From Balanoglossus misakiensis (Eukaryota > Hemichordata), in the NCBI GenBank assembly GCA_040954595.2, contig CM082578.2, positions 4,402,001 to 4,466,000 on the forward strand: a stretch of 64,000 nt of DNA. Reading direction: 5' to 3'. The notes beneath the pieces were generated by a model, which saw only the letters and a program-made list of their open reading frames with translations, made no database searches and was not told where the DNA came from. Made by a program: the position numbers and the translations under genes. Below, piece by piece: positions 46,798-56,297 of this stretch; within the stretch, counting starts at the first letter, position 1, and each line of letters starts with the position of its first letter.

Positions 46798-48018
46798 ATG
46801 ATGGCAGAACCAGAGGAACAGGAGCACCCAGCACCCGCTCAGGCGGTCCCAGGAGCAAACTCGCTCTACAGGCTGAAAGGTACACGAAGGGGTCACCGTG
46901 GATCCTTGACAAGACTTCTCAACAAAGCAGAGGATATCATCTCATCATTTGAAGAGAAAGATGACAAGATCGAAGCTCTCGATACCCTCATCACCACACG
47001 TGAACTGATAAACGCGAAATACGACATTCTCGCATCCCTCGACTTGAAGATCATCGAATCCGTTGACGAAGGCGACCTCGAAGGCGTGATCGAGGAAACC
47101 GACGACTACTTGCATCAAGTTTTCGATAGAAAGCTCAAGATCGGCCGATTCATAGACAGAAATTCGCGAGCGACATCGCCCGACCGATCTTCCCACGAAG
47201 AAATCACTTCCGCGGCACCCTCTACTCAAAGGAAAACTACACTCGCTAACACTCGCAAACAAATCGCACGAGAACACGGTAATAATGAAAGGAAGCTCGG
47301 CGACCTACGAAAGGCAATTCTCAAAGAAATCGACGCTCTTCAAGCTGGTCTCTCCACCGCTGAATCCGACAGCGATTCTACATACGACGAATGCAAGCCG
47401 TCGATGACCGCCGCGTTTCACACCAGATCTGCAACCCGTTTCGATAGGGTCAATAGACCGAAGTCGTGTGCGTTTTGCAAAGGGCAACATTTTGCCAATG
47501 AATGCTCAACCATTACCGATAAGAAGAAACGTCTTGACATCGTCAAACGCGATAAACTCTGTTTTAACTGCCTCGGCAGGCATCGAGTACACGATTGTAG
47601 ATCGAGATTCAGTTGCCGTTCATGCAACAGAAAGCATCATACCTCGCTTCATACTGATCGAGCTTCGGACAGTTCGAAAACCCCGACGGGAGACGCGCGC
47701 ACTCCTTCCGCTAAACACGTTCAGTTCGCCCGTACTGAGAACTCGAGTCGCGAGAAAGCGAGAAAGGGACCAATTCTCCTGAAAACCGCGGTCGTTCCAG
47801 TCTCTACTAAATATCAAACGACAATTGACGCCACAGTGTTATTCGACGAAGGCGCGACGCGTTCCTTCGTGACCCAAGATTTCGCGACAAGACTCGGTTT
47901 AGAACCGACCGGTACCGAAATTATTAGACTGACTTCCTTCGGTGACAAATATCCACGCAAAAGATCGATGCAGCGACCATTGCGTTGCACACGCTTTCCG
48001 GCGAAAAGAAGGAGATAA
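46798..48018 (+). pseudogene. BEL/Pao Gag and start of protease
   Basis: The frame from the ATG at 46,798 encodes a Gag coiled-coil region (residues about 30-90; EDIISSFEEKDDKIEALDTL), an acidic/basic linker, and paired zinc knuckles near residues 220-280 (CAFCKGQHFANEC; CFNCLGRHRVHDC; CRSCNRKHHTSLH). An aspartic protease of the DUF1758 type begins after that, with catalytic LFDEGATRSF. The true protein continues in a shifted frame from about 47,960. An upstream in-frame ATG at 46,759 lies inside the LTR, so 46,798 or 46,801 is the likelier start. Confidence 0.8.
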
Positions 48019-48521
48019 ACGTTCTCATCATTCCGCAGATTTCGACGCGAATGACGAACTTTGTCAAGCAACCAGTTGCAAACTTGCCTCATCTACGAGG
48101 ACTAAACCTTGCTCATCCGGTATCAATTACCGATTCATTCGAGATTTACGTGTTAATAGGCGCGGATTACTACTGGGATTTTGTCGAAGGTCGAGTTATT
48201 CGTGGCCCAGGCCCAACCGCTGTACGCTCGAAATTCGGTTACCTACTGTCCGGTCCCGTTCACATGACAAAATCGTCTGATAGTGATGCGACGATTTTTC
48301 ACGTTCTTTCAAACACGCACGACGAAGAGATTCAACTCCAAAATTATTGGAACCTCGAGACAATCGGTATTAAAGACGATTCGCAATCCGGTGATATGGT
48401 GATGGCACATATATCGCGAAGTTGCCATGGAAGTCCAACCACCCGCCGCTGCCCACTAACTACGGCGTCACTGATAATCGCACGCGTTCTATGGCGCGTA
48501 GGCTTTCACCGGACATTCTGA
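47985..48521 (+). pseudogene. BEL/Pao protease continuation (frameshifted)
   Basis: This frame continues the protease domain: KEINVLIIPQIS, LIGADYYWDFVEG, KFGYLLSGPV, then LENYW-like text (LQNYWNLETIGI) that links protease to RT in BEL/Pao polyproteins. About 48,410-48,450 a further frame change and a small deletion occur, and TAA at about 48,552 stops the frame before RT. Confidence 0.75.
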
Positions 48522-48613
48522 AAGTGTATGACAAAATTATTTCTGATCAGTAATCGCGAGATTTCATCGAAGAAGTTCCAGGCGACATAGACACGCGCCA
48601 CACCGGTCACTAC

Positions 48614-49753
48614 TTGCCCCATCGCCCCGTGAAAAAAGATTCAGCCACTACGCCAATCAGAATCGTGTATGATTGTAGTTGCAGGCAATCTACCGACACA
48701 CCGAGTTTGAATGACTGCTTGCAAACCGCCCCGCCTCTGCTCAACGACCTCACAGAAATTCTACTTCGGTTTCGCGTAAACCGCTTTGCCTTTACGAGTG
48801 ACATAGAAAAGGCTTTTCTACATGTTCGACTTGACGAAAGCGATCGTCAATTCACGAAGTTTTTGTGGTTGTCTGATCCTACAGTTCCGGAAAGCGACTT
48901 CAAAACATATCGCTTCAAAGTGGTTCTATTCGGCGCAGTTTGCTCGCCATTTATTTTAAACGCAGTTGTGAAAACCCATCTCGAGTCCGCTCAATCCACG
49001 CCAACTTCCATCGATCTCAAAAATAATATCTACGTTGACAACATACTCAGCGGAGCTGACAGCCCGAGCGAAGCAGTTGACTACTACAGAGAGTTAAACC
49101 GTCTGTTAGAATCTAGCGGCTTCAATCTACGAAGTTGGTCGAGTAACTGTGAAGATGTTCGCGCACTCGCTGAAAAGGATGATAAACTCGAACGCGCTAC
49201 TGACGTGAACACACTAGGACTTCGCTGGTTAACAGAAACCGACGAACTCGCGTACGCAAAGAAGAATCTCCAAATACCGGACAATCTCACCACGAAACGC
49301 GAAGTGGTTCGAACCACTGCCAGCTTATACGACCCTCTGGGGTATCTCTCGCCAGTTCTCATTGGAGCGAAACTGTTCATACAGCGACTCTGGATAAAAG
49401 GTCTCGCCTGGGATGAACCGCTAGAAAACGAACTCAATAAACAATGGACAGACATCGCCAGAGATATACGCGAAACGACCAAGTTGGAACTCAATCGCCG
49501 ATATTTTGACAACTCGCCTGTCAATCAAAACTATGAGCTCCACGTGTTCGCCGACTCGAGCATGAAGGCCTATGGAGCCGTCGCCTACCTACGACATGCC
49601 AATCAAACCGCGGTTGTCATGGCAAATAATCGCGTGGCACCTCTCAAAGAGTTCACTCTCCCGCGCCTCGAACTAATGTGCAAGGCTGTTGAAATTCGTC
49701 TCAAACGGCCTACAAGGCACAATTCGCATCACAGAGAAAATTCTGTGGTCTGA
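48614..49753 (+). pseudogene. BEL/Pao reverse transcriptase and start of RNase H
   Basis: Motifs in order: HRPVKKDS, RIVYDCS, LNDCLQTAPPLLNDL, FTSDIEKAFLHVRL, the catalytic IYVDNIL box (the YVDN variant common in Pao elements), and LGLRW. An RNase H domain starts at HVFADSSMKAYGAVAYL (Asp) and LPRLELMCKAVEIRL (Glu). The frame is lost near 49,715 and continues in another frame (49,689-49,934) with WSDSQIVLHWL (Asp) and NPADLLTRG. Confidence 0.85.
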
Positions 49754-49940
49754 TAGTCAAATAGTCCTACATTGGTTGAACAGCGACAAGAAACTTCCGA
49801 TCTTCATTGTCAATCGTGTAAGAGAAATAAACGCGATTTCCTGCACCGCGAAATATTGTCCCACGGGGGACAATCCGGCAGATTTGCTGACCCGCGGGAT
49901 TTCTACCGCTAATCTACGTGAGTCTGGCCTTTGATGGAAC
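49689..49940 (+). pseudogene. BEL/Pao RNase H, C-terminal part (frameshifted)
   Basis: Contains the third RNase H acidic residue in WSDSQIVLHWL and the downstream GDNPADLLTRG motif. It runs up to the foldback insertion at 49,941; the polyprotein resumes at 50,782 with WNGPPWLKQGDWP. Confidence 0.8.
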
Positions 49941-50781
49941 CACAGGGGCCTCTCCCTCCGCGATTTTGTTTGTTTGTTTGTTTGTTTGTTTGTTTGTTGT
50001 TGTTGTTGTTGTTGATGATGATTTTTGGCATAATAAACAAATACACATTTCTTTAATAATAAATATGGTTTGTTGACATGTAAGTGTTAGGGTATATTCA
50101 ACGGTTAGGGTTAGTGTTGGGATTTTTTACGATCCACGGCCCCGGGCATCACTAAGCCACAAAGAGAGACAAGGGTGGAAACTAGCCCAGTACGGCAAAA
50201 CCTGAATGTCTCGTTTCGGAAGGCTAAAAACGTTAGTGAGATTCAAATTGGACCAATCAAATAGCATGTTAGTCCTGCAAGGGGACGTTAATCGATTTCA
50301 GCCTGGTCTTTTAGCCTTCCGAAACGAGACATTCAGGTTTGGCCGTAACAACTGTACGGATGTCAATGGAGAACGATGTGAAATATCGCCGATTGATACA
50401 TTTGTACCTTTTCATTCAATTACAGGATAGATATAGTAAGTATAGAGTATGTTGTCATTGCAAACGTAATATTTCAATTGTCAGACATTTATTTGTTGTG
50501 TTATCTGGACTTGAAAATACGGTGCTAGGACCCGGAAATGGGCTAGTTTCCACCCTTGTCTCTCTTTGTGGCTTAGTGATATGTCCGGGGCCGTGGATCG
50601 AAAAAAATGCCAACACAAATCCTAACCGTTGATAATACCCTAACCTGTCGAATATACCCTAACCTTTACATGTCAACAAACCATATTTATTAATAAAGAA
50701 ATATGTATTTGTTTATTATGCCAAAAATCATCATCAACAACAAACAAACAAACAAAATCGCGGAGGGAGAGGCCCATGTGG
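49941..50781. mobile_element. 841-bp foldback transposon inserted in BEL/Pao RNase H-integrase linker
   Basis: The left end CACAGGGGCCTCTCCCTCCG and the right end (reverse complement CACATGGGCCTCTCCCTCCG) begin long inverted arms of about 220-250 bp containing GTTT/GTT microsatellites. TGGAAC flanks both sides (49,935-49,940 and 50,782-50,787), giving a likely 5- or 6-bp duplication. Removing it restores the BEL reading frame across the junction. Inside is a second, perfect 32-bp inverted repeat (50,198-50,229 with 50,309-50,340). It encodes no recognisable protein. Confidence 0.8.
50198..50340. repeat. Perfect 32-bp inverted repeat nested inside the 841-bp foldback
   Basis: 50,198-50,229 and 50,309-50,340 are exact reverse complements (AAACCTGAATGTCTCGTTTC at the left end); pairing continues weakly into GTACGGC/GCCGTAAC. 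It may be another small element inside the first. Confidence 0.75.
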
Positions 50782-51436
50782 TGGAACGGCCCACCTTGGC
50801 TGAAACAAGGCGACTGGCCTATAAGCGAAGTGTTCGACAGCGCGATTCACCATGCACCGATATCGACGGTGAATGACTCGGAACTTCTCCCCGCGAGTAA
50901 CCTAGTCCCACGAGACGAGACTTCAAGATGGAAAACTCGCTGATAGTTTGACCGCCAAACCCCAGACAACCGAAATACAACACGCGATTGACGCGAATCG
51001 GTTCAGCACGTCGAACAAACTTCTCCGTGTCACCGCACAAGTGCTAAGATTCGTTTCGAACATAAAACGGAACGGTTCTCGGAAATCCGGTCCCCTCACA
51101 GCTGAAGAAATACAACATGCCGAAAACACATGGATCAAGGACACCCAACAACAGACTTTCGGCGAAACAGGACAACGAGCCGTCCTGACAAAGCCGCTGA
51201 AACTTTTCACCGACGACAGAGACATCACAAGATGTGATAGCAGACTACAACATAACGCGCCAATCGGCTTCGACGCCAAATTTCCAATTCTGCTACCGCG
51301 AAACCACCGATTTACTGAACTCATCATTCGCGACGCGCATTCGCGTTTACTTCACGCCGGAGTACAATCGACTGTAGCTCATTTACGGCAAAAATTCTGG
51401 ATACCGAGCCCCACCTTTCAACGTAACCGGAGTTGA
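50782..51436 (+). pseudogene. BEL/Pao RNase H-integrase linker and integrase zinc region
   Basis: After the foldback the linker resumes (WNGPPWLKQGDWP), then the frame 50,948-51,436 carries AENTWIKDTQQQTF, LPRNHRFTELIIRDAHSRLL, HAG and LRQKFWIPS. The His-His half of the integrase zinc finger is present. The Cys-Cys half (usually CVTC/CRK) is missing because the sequence jumps from FWIPS to the core domain, which indicates an internal deletion of roughly 100-150 bp. Confidence 0.75.
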
Positions 51437-51875
51437 CTTCACCGGAGCGTTGTACATCAAATCGCCCAAACCTGTTCGAGAGAAAAAGGTGTATGTCTGC
51501 CTATTCACTTGCGCTGTTACACGCGCCGTGCATTTGGAACTGGTTGACGACTTGTCCGCGAATAGCTTTCTACAAGCATTCCGCCGTTTCGCTGCAAGAC
51601 GCGCGCTACCGAGCAAAATGATATCAGATAACGCGTCTAACTTCGTGTCCGCGGCCGCCGAACTACGCCGTTTATTCGACGCGCCCGAAGTGAAGGCTCA
51701 TCTCGCCAACAGACGCTGCCAGTGGAACTTCATCCCGAAACGAGCCCCTTGGTTCGGGGGATTTTGGGAACAGCTGATCGGAATAACTAAGACCGCAATA
51801 AAGAAGGTCTTAGGAGGCGCCTACGTGACATTCAATGAACTGTATACCTTGCTCACCGAAGTTGAGGCCGTAATA
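51437..51875 (+). pseudogene. BEL/Pao integrase catalytic core
   Basis: Shows GVDFTGALYIKSP (first Asp), YVCLFTCAVTRAVHLELVDD, MISDNASNFVSA (second Asp) and PKRAPWFGGFWEQLI (Glu), the D,D,E integrase with the WFGGFWE signature of BEL/Pao elements. It is interrupted after EVEAVI by the 1.25-kb element; eight codons of the same frame resume at 53,133 (NDRPITYV). Confidence 0.85.
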
Positions 51876-53130
51876 TTACGGAATTCTTTTTACCAGCACC
51901 AAACGGCAAACTGGCAACATCGTATTTCTTTCATGCCAGCAACGCGTTATCTCTAAAATTGTAACAACGTCACAATGTACTAGACAAAGAGGCGTCCCCC
52001 CATCCCAATTGCGCAGTTGAAGTACGTGCGTGTTGAGAGAGAGACGTGAACAGAAAGGGGTAGGAGACTGACTTGAACACGGACGACGAGAGTTGTTTAG
52101 CGTGTCGAACGCTGCTCTACGAAGCTCGTAGTTACCTACTGACCGGGACATTTGCGCTTGAACGGACTGGGTTCCTCCCGATTGCCGCACGCCGGCGGGT
52201 ATGAAAGTGTAGGCTAAGACGTCGATCCACCGGCCGGCTGCACTGTTCCCAACATTACCAGCTCCACGCCACTTTGAGCTGCACCGCGGTCGGATATCCC
52301 ACCCCGGCTGCCGGACAGCATATGAAGGTGTCTGAGGCCTTTTCTAGTCAAAACTTTGGGGTTTTCGGAATGGGAAATAGCGGAACAAGAACATGGATAT
52401 ATACTAAATCATGAACGCCAAACAAACACGTTGAAAAAGCCAGATCTGAAAAATTCATGTGGCGTCCGCCGCTGGGCGCATTGACGCGTCAACGTTTTTT
52501 TCAAACAACGTAACCTGTCACGATTGCTGCCACAAACAACAAGTTCGTGCGTAGGTCGAGAAAGTTCTCAAGCGGCCGGGTGATCGCGGCAAGGTTAGCG
52601 GCGGCCTCGCACGCCCGAATTTGCCACAAAACTATCAGTCCACACAGCAATGCCGTTCAAACTCTTCCGTCGTATTTATTTCAACACAAATTCAGAATAC
52701 AACACGGCAGTTTGGTACGTCGTCTCTATCCTACGCTGCTAATTCTCATCTCAATCTCTAAAAAAGTTCAACAGACGGGATACACTGCAACCCGCGGCAC
52801 TAGGAAAGGCAAAATTCATGTCTCTGCTTCACAGGAATCTACCGACCTGAAGTGGGAGGAACCCAGTCCGTTCAAGTACAAATGTCCCGGTAAGAAGGTA
52901 ACTACGAGCTTCCTAGAGCAGCGTTCGAGTCGACACGTCTCGCTCAACACGCACGTACTTCAACTGCGCAATAGGGATGGGGGGGGGGCGCCTCTTTGTC
53001 TACTAAATTGTGACGTTGTTACAATTTTAGAGATAACGTGTCGGGCCCCCTCAAAGAAAGCCGGTGGCCCCCTCAAAGAAAGCCGGTGTTGCTAGTTTGG
53101 CATTCGTTGCTAGTAAAAAGAATTTTGTAG
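51876..53130. mobile_element. 1.25-kb foldback transposon, copy 1, TA target duplication
   Basis: Ends are TTACGGAATTCTTTTTACCA on the left and the reverse complement of CTACAAAATTCTTTTTACTA on the right. TA flanks both sides, and removing the element plus one TA gives uninterrupted BEL integrase sequence across the junction (AVI then NDRPITYV). Internal arms of about 280-310 bp at each end pair with each other, with a 660-bp centre. TA duplication suggests a Tc1/mariner-type transposase supplied in trans. Copy 2 (54,000-55,258) is nearly identical and inverted. Confidence 0.85.
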
Positions 53131-53132
53131 TA

Positions 53133-53156
53133 AACGACCGACCGATCACATATGTA
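53133..53156 (+). pseudogene. Short BEL/Pao integrase remnant
   Basis: Eight codons (NDRPITYV) continue the integrase core after the 1.25-kb insertion. The next recognisable BEL sequence is at about 55,712, so the cluster between was inserted here, probably with loss of some polyprotein sequence. Confidence 0.7.
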
Positions 53157-53199
53157 TGGCGGCCTGTGGCTGCCAATGCTAAAATGCATAAATATATCT

Positions 53200-53410
53200 A
53201 TAGTTTGTGTGTTTTTGTTTGTGTTTTTGTTTGTTTGTGTGTTTATGTTTGAAAAAAAAATGAAAAGAAATTAAAAACAAAATTGAATAAAAAAAAAAAT
53301 TGAAAAGAAAAGAAGAAAAAATTAAAAGAAAATGAAAAGAAATAAAAAAAGAAGTAAAAAAAAAAAAAAAAAAGTTAAAAAAAAAAAAATTAAAGTGAAA
53401 TGAAATTCAA
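53200..53410. repeat. GTTT-rich then A-rich low-complexity tract
   Basis: GTTTTTGTTTGT runs followed by about 180 bp of AAAAGAAA/AAATTAAA sequence. Flanking words (GCCAATGCTAAAATGCA and TTTTAGCATTGG) are partly inverted, so it may be the centre of another foldback element at about 53,155-53,480. Confidence 0.7.
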
Positions 53411-53614
53411 TTCAATTCGTTTTAGCATTGGACGAGAGCTGCCATAGTTTACCGGCATGCATTTCGGCCACCATAGACATAACACGCGTGGCAGTGGCAG
53501 GTCCAGGCCATATCGCAAAGATTTTTTTTTTTCAGAATGAAAATTTTTTCACCCATGGACTACAGCTGCCATAGTTCATGGACGAAAGCTGCCGTTAGCG
53601 TACAGCTGCCACAG

Positions 53615-53825
53615 TACTGTAAAACACTTTATTTTCGCGAGCAATTAATTTTCGCCAAATACGCGAGAGCGAAAAGAGCGTGAAAATAAAAAGTCGCTTA
53701 AATTGTTTTGAAGATAACGATGCAGTGAATGAGATAAGGGAACGCGAAAATTAATACTCGCGAAGCAGTGGCCTCTATCGATATCTCGAAAATATTGACT
53801 CGCGAAAATAAAGTGTTTTACAGTA
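53615..53825. mobile_element. 211-bp MITE with perfect 27-bp terminal inverted repeats
   Basis: Ends begin TACTGTAAAACACTTTATTT and continue TTCGCGAG; left and right ends are perfect inverted copies. The outer TA on each side may be the target duplication. The interior is AT-rich with further TTTTCGCG words. The ACTGTAAA...TTTATTTTCGCG form is common among marine invertebrate MITEs (memory-based). Confidence 0.8.
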
Positions 53826-53929
53826 TCTCGTGACGATGCTTTGTACAACAACATGAACGGGGCCGGTCGGGCCTGTCATCGATGCATCATCGCCTGTCTC
53901 GTAGTATACTATATGTAGCTCTGCGTGGC

Positions 53930-55711
53930 ACGGCTGAGCTAGGTTGGGGCCGGCCGGGCCTGTCATGTCTCGTAATAGCTCTGCGTGCTCACGGCATTAC
54001 TACAAAATTCTTTTTACTAGCAACGAATGCCAAACTAGCAACACCGGCTTTCTTTGAGGGGGCCACCGGCTTTCTTTGAGGGGGCCCGACACGTTATCTC
54101 TAAAATTGTAACAACGTCACAATTTAGTAGACAAAGAGGCGCCCCCCCCCCCCCCATCCCTATTGCGCAGTTGAAGTACGTGCGTGTTGAGCGAGACGTG
54201 TCGACTCGAACGCTGCTCTAGGAAGCTCGTAGTTACCTTCTTACCGGGACATTTGTACTTGAACGGACTGGGTTCCTCCCACTTCAGGTCGGTAGATTCC
54301 TGTGAAGCAGAGACATGAATTTTGCCTTTCCTAGTGCCGCGGGTTGCAGTGTATCCCGTCTGTTGAACTTTTTTAGAGATTGAGATGAGAATTAGCAGCG
54401 TAGGATAGAGACGACGTACCAAACTGCCGTGTTGTATTCTGAATTTGTGTTGAAATAAATACGACGGAAGAGTTTGAACGGCATTGCTGTGTGGACTGAT
54501 AGTTTTGTGGCAAATTCGGGCGTGCGAGGCCGCCGCTAACCTTGCCGCGATCACCCGGCCGCTTGAGAACTTTCTCGACCTACGCACGAACTTGTTGTTT
54601 GTGGCAGCAATCGTGACAGGTTACGTTGTTTGAAAAAAACGTTGACGCGTCAATGCGCCCAGCGGCGGACGCCACATGAATTTTTCAGATCTGGCTTTTT
54701 CAACGTGTTTGTTTGGCTTTCATGATTTAGTATATATCCATGTTCTTGTTCCGCTATTTCCCATTCCGAAAACCCCAAAGTTTTGACTAGAAAAGGCCTC
54801 AGACACCTTCATATGCTGTCCGGCAGCCGGGGTGGGATATCCGACCGCGGTGCAGCTCAAAGTGGCGTGGAGCTGGTAATGTTGGGAACAGTGCAGCCGG
54901 CCGGTGGATCGACGTCTTAGCCTACACTTTCATACCCGCCGGCGTGCGGCAATCGGGAGGAACCCAGTCCGTTCAAGCGCAAATGTCCCGGTCAGTAGGT
55001 AACTACGAGCTTCGTAGAGCAGCGTTCGACACGCTAAACAACTCTCGTCGTCCGTGTTCAAGTCAGTCTCCTACCCCTTTCTGTTCACGTCTCTCTCTCA
55101 ACACGCACGTACTTCAACTGCGCAATTGGGATGGGGGGACGCCTCTTTGTCTAGTACATTGTGACGTTGTTACAATTTTAGAGATAACGCGTTGCTGGCA
55201 TGAAAGAAATACGATGTTGCCAGTTTGCCGTTTGGTGCTGGTAAAAAGAATTCCGTAATACATGCACGGCCTCCACCACAGCCCCGGCGCCATAGACATC
55301 GACAAAACTGGTGCGTCTGTGGTCCGGATCCAAACCGCAGCTTTTTAGGCCGGAATTCGATTTTATCGAAACAAAATCCTTTCCCTGTCTATGTCTACCT
55401 CCTAACCGACTCCAAATATGATGCGATTAACTTGTTCTAACGTCCGAACCGCTCGCGTTCTGATTTATTTGTGTGTGTTTACATGTTGAGATCGCCATAT
55501 TGTATATAAGGCTAAGTGACAGTACAGCGAGTTAATCTCCATGGGTAAACATGAAAGTTTTAGAAAGCGAGACGCACCAGTTTTGTCTATGGCGCCGGGG
55601 CTGTGGTGGAGGCCGTGCATGTAATGCCGGGAGCACGCAGAGCTATTACGAGGCATGACAGGCCCCAACCTAGCTCTGCGTGGCAAGGCTGTGTTGTTAC
55701 GGCGAGCCGTA
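53930..55711. mobile_element. Third foldback element, itself interrupted by copy 2 of the 1.25-kb element
   Basis: The left arm (about 53,930-53,999 plus 55,261-55,320) contains GAGCTAGGTTGGGG, CTCGTAATAGCTCTGCGTGC and CATGCACGGCCTCCACCACA. The right arm (about 55,565-55,690) is the inverted copy. Taking out 54,000-55,258 and one TA makes the left arm continuous and matching the right arm through ACGGCATTACATGCACGGCC. The arms enclose a loop of about 240 bp. The outer ends are unclear because left-side sequence near 53,850-53,930 repeats arm words in tandem. Confidence 0.6.
54000..55258. mobile_element. 1.25-kb foldback transposon, copy 2 (inverted relative to copy 1)
   Basis: Starts CTACAAAATTC, ends GAATTCCGTAA, flanked by TA (53,998-53,999 and 55,259-55,260). 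It is the reverse complement of 51,876-53,130 at nearly every base I compared; frames of 104 and about 150 codons are identical between copies. Because the two copies have different flanks with their own TA duplications, they are independent insertions, and both are recent. Confidence 0.85.
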
Positions 55712-55855
55712 ACCACACAGCCGCGACAACCTAAGGGGGAGCGACTGAACAACCTAGTTCGATCAGCGGAAATCAGAACCGCCAAGGGACACACCACAAG
55801 ACCAGTGAGCAAACTCTTCCCGCTGGAAGTGAACTCGCGCTCCGTATCGACATGA
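55712..55855 (+). pseudogene. BEL/Pao polyprotein C-terminus
   Basis: The frame carries PRQPKGERLNNLVRSAEIRT, then TTRPVSKLFPLEV and a stop. Chromodomain-like tail text of the form VRSA-x-R-T...RPV-x-K-L-x-P-L is usual at the end of BEL/Pao polyproteins. Confidence 0.8.
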
Positions 55856-55973
55856 GCTGAACATTGACTTTGTCTGTGCTTCAATGACATTCAAACATTG
55901 AACAATATGATTTTTCTAGTTTACATGTACATGTATTTCAGAGTTTTCTAGTTTATTCTTGATTTCTTGTTCA

Positions 55974-55992
55974 TTTTCGCGGCCCGGGAGAA
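55974..55992 (+). other. Polypurine-tract region of BEL/Pao element
   Basis: The GGGAGAA directly before the 3' LTR is the probable plus-strand primer site. It is short and preceded by a GC-rich word (GCGGCCC). Confidence 0.45.
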
Positions 55993-56297
55993 TATCGGAG
56001 ATGCTAAAACTCTGACCATGAGTCATTTTGAGGATCACAGCTCGGATACTTTGAGCCAATCAGAACAGAGTATTTTAGCCCAATCAGAGGCGTAGTTAAT
56101 CACCCAATCACATATCTTTCCCGCCAAAACTAAATTTGCTACTTTTTGGCTGGCGTTTTGTGCTTGTGTAATCAGTTCTTGTGTGACCTTCAATAAAGCT
56201 GTTTAAAGGTTGTACAGCTGCGTCCCGCTCCTGTAATTTCCCCTGTCATCCCCCAGAACCTTGTTCATAAATCCACCCCAGACGTAAAGTACGTCAC
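55993..56297 (+). repeat. 3' LTR of BEL/Pao element
   Basis: 305 bp, same length as the 5' LTR. I count about 27 differences by eye, with one compensating pair of single-base indels. AATAAA is conserved. Confidence 0.9.

Larger units (their letters stand above)
46461..56297 (+). mobile_element. BEL/Pao LTR retrotransposon, inactive, with nested insertions
   Basis: Two 305-bp direct LTRs (46,461-46,765 and 55,993-56,297) are about 91% identical by eye. Flanking AAAATC copies (46,455-46,460 and 56,298-56,303) are the target duplication; if the LTR ends CACA the duplication is AAATC, the usual 5 bp. Gag with zinc knuckles, DUF1758-type protease, RT, RNase H and integrase follow in BEL/Pao order. 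At least four frameshifts or stops and several insertions disable it. It lies inside exon 2 of a minus-strand host gene. Confidence 0.95.

Noticed and set aside
54117-54587. A separate host gene on the minus strand
   Set aside because: It is copy 2 of the same frame at 52,547-53,035, inside a transposable element.
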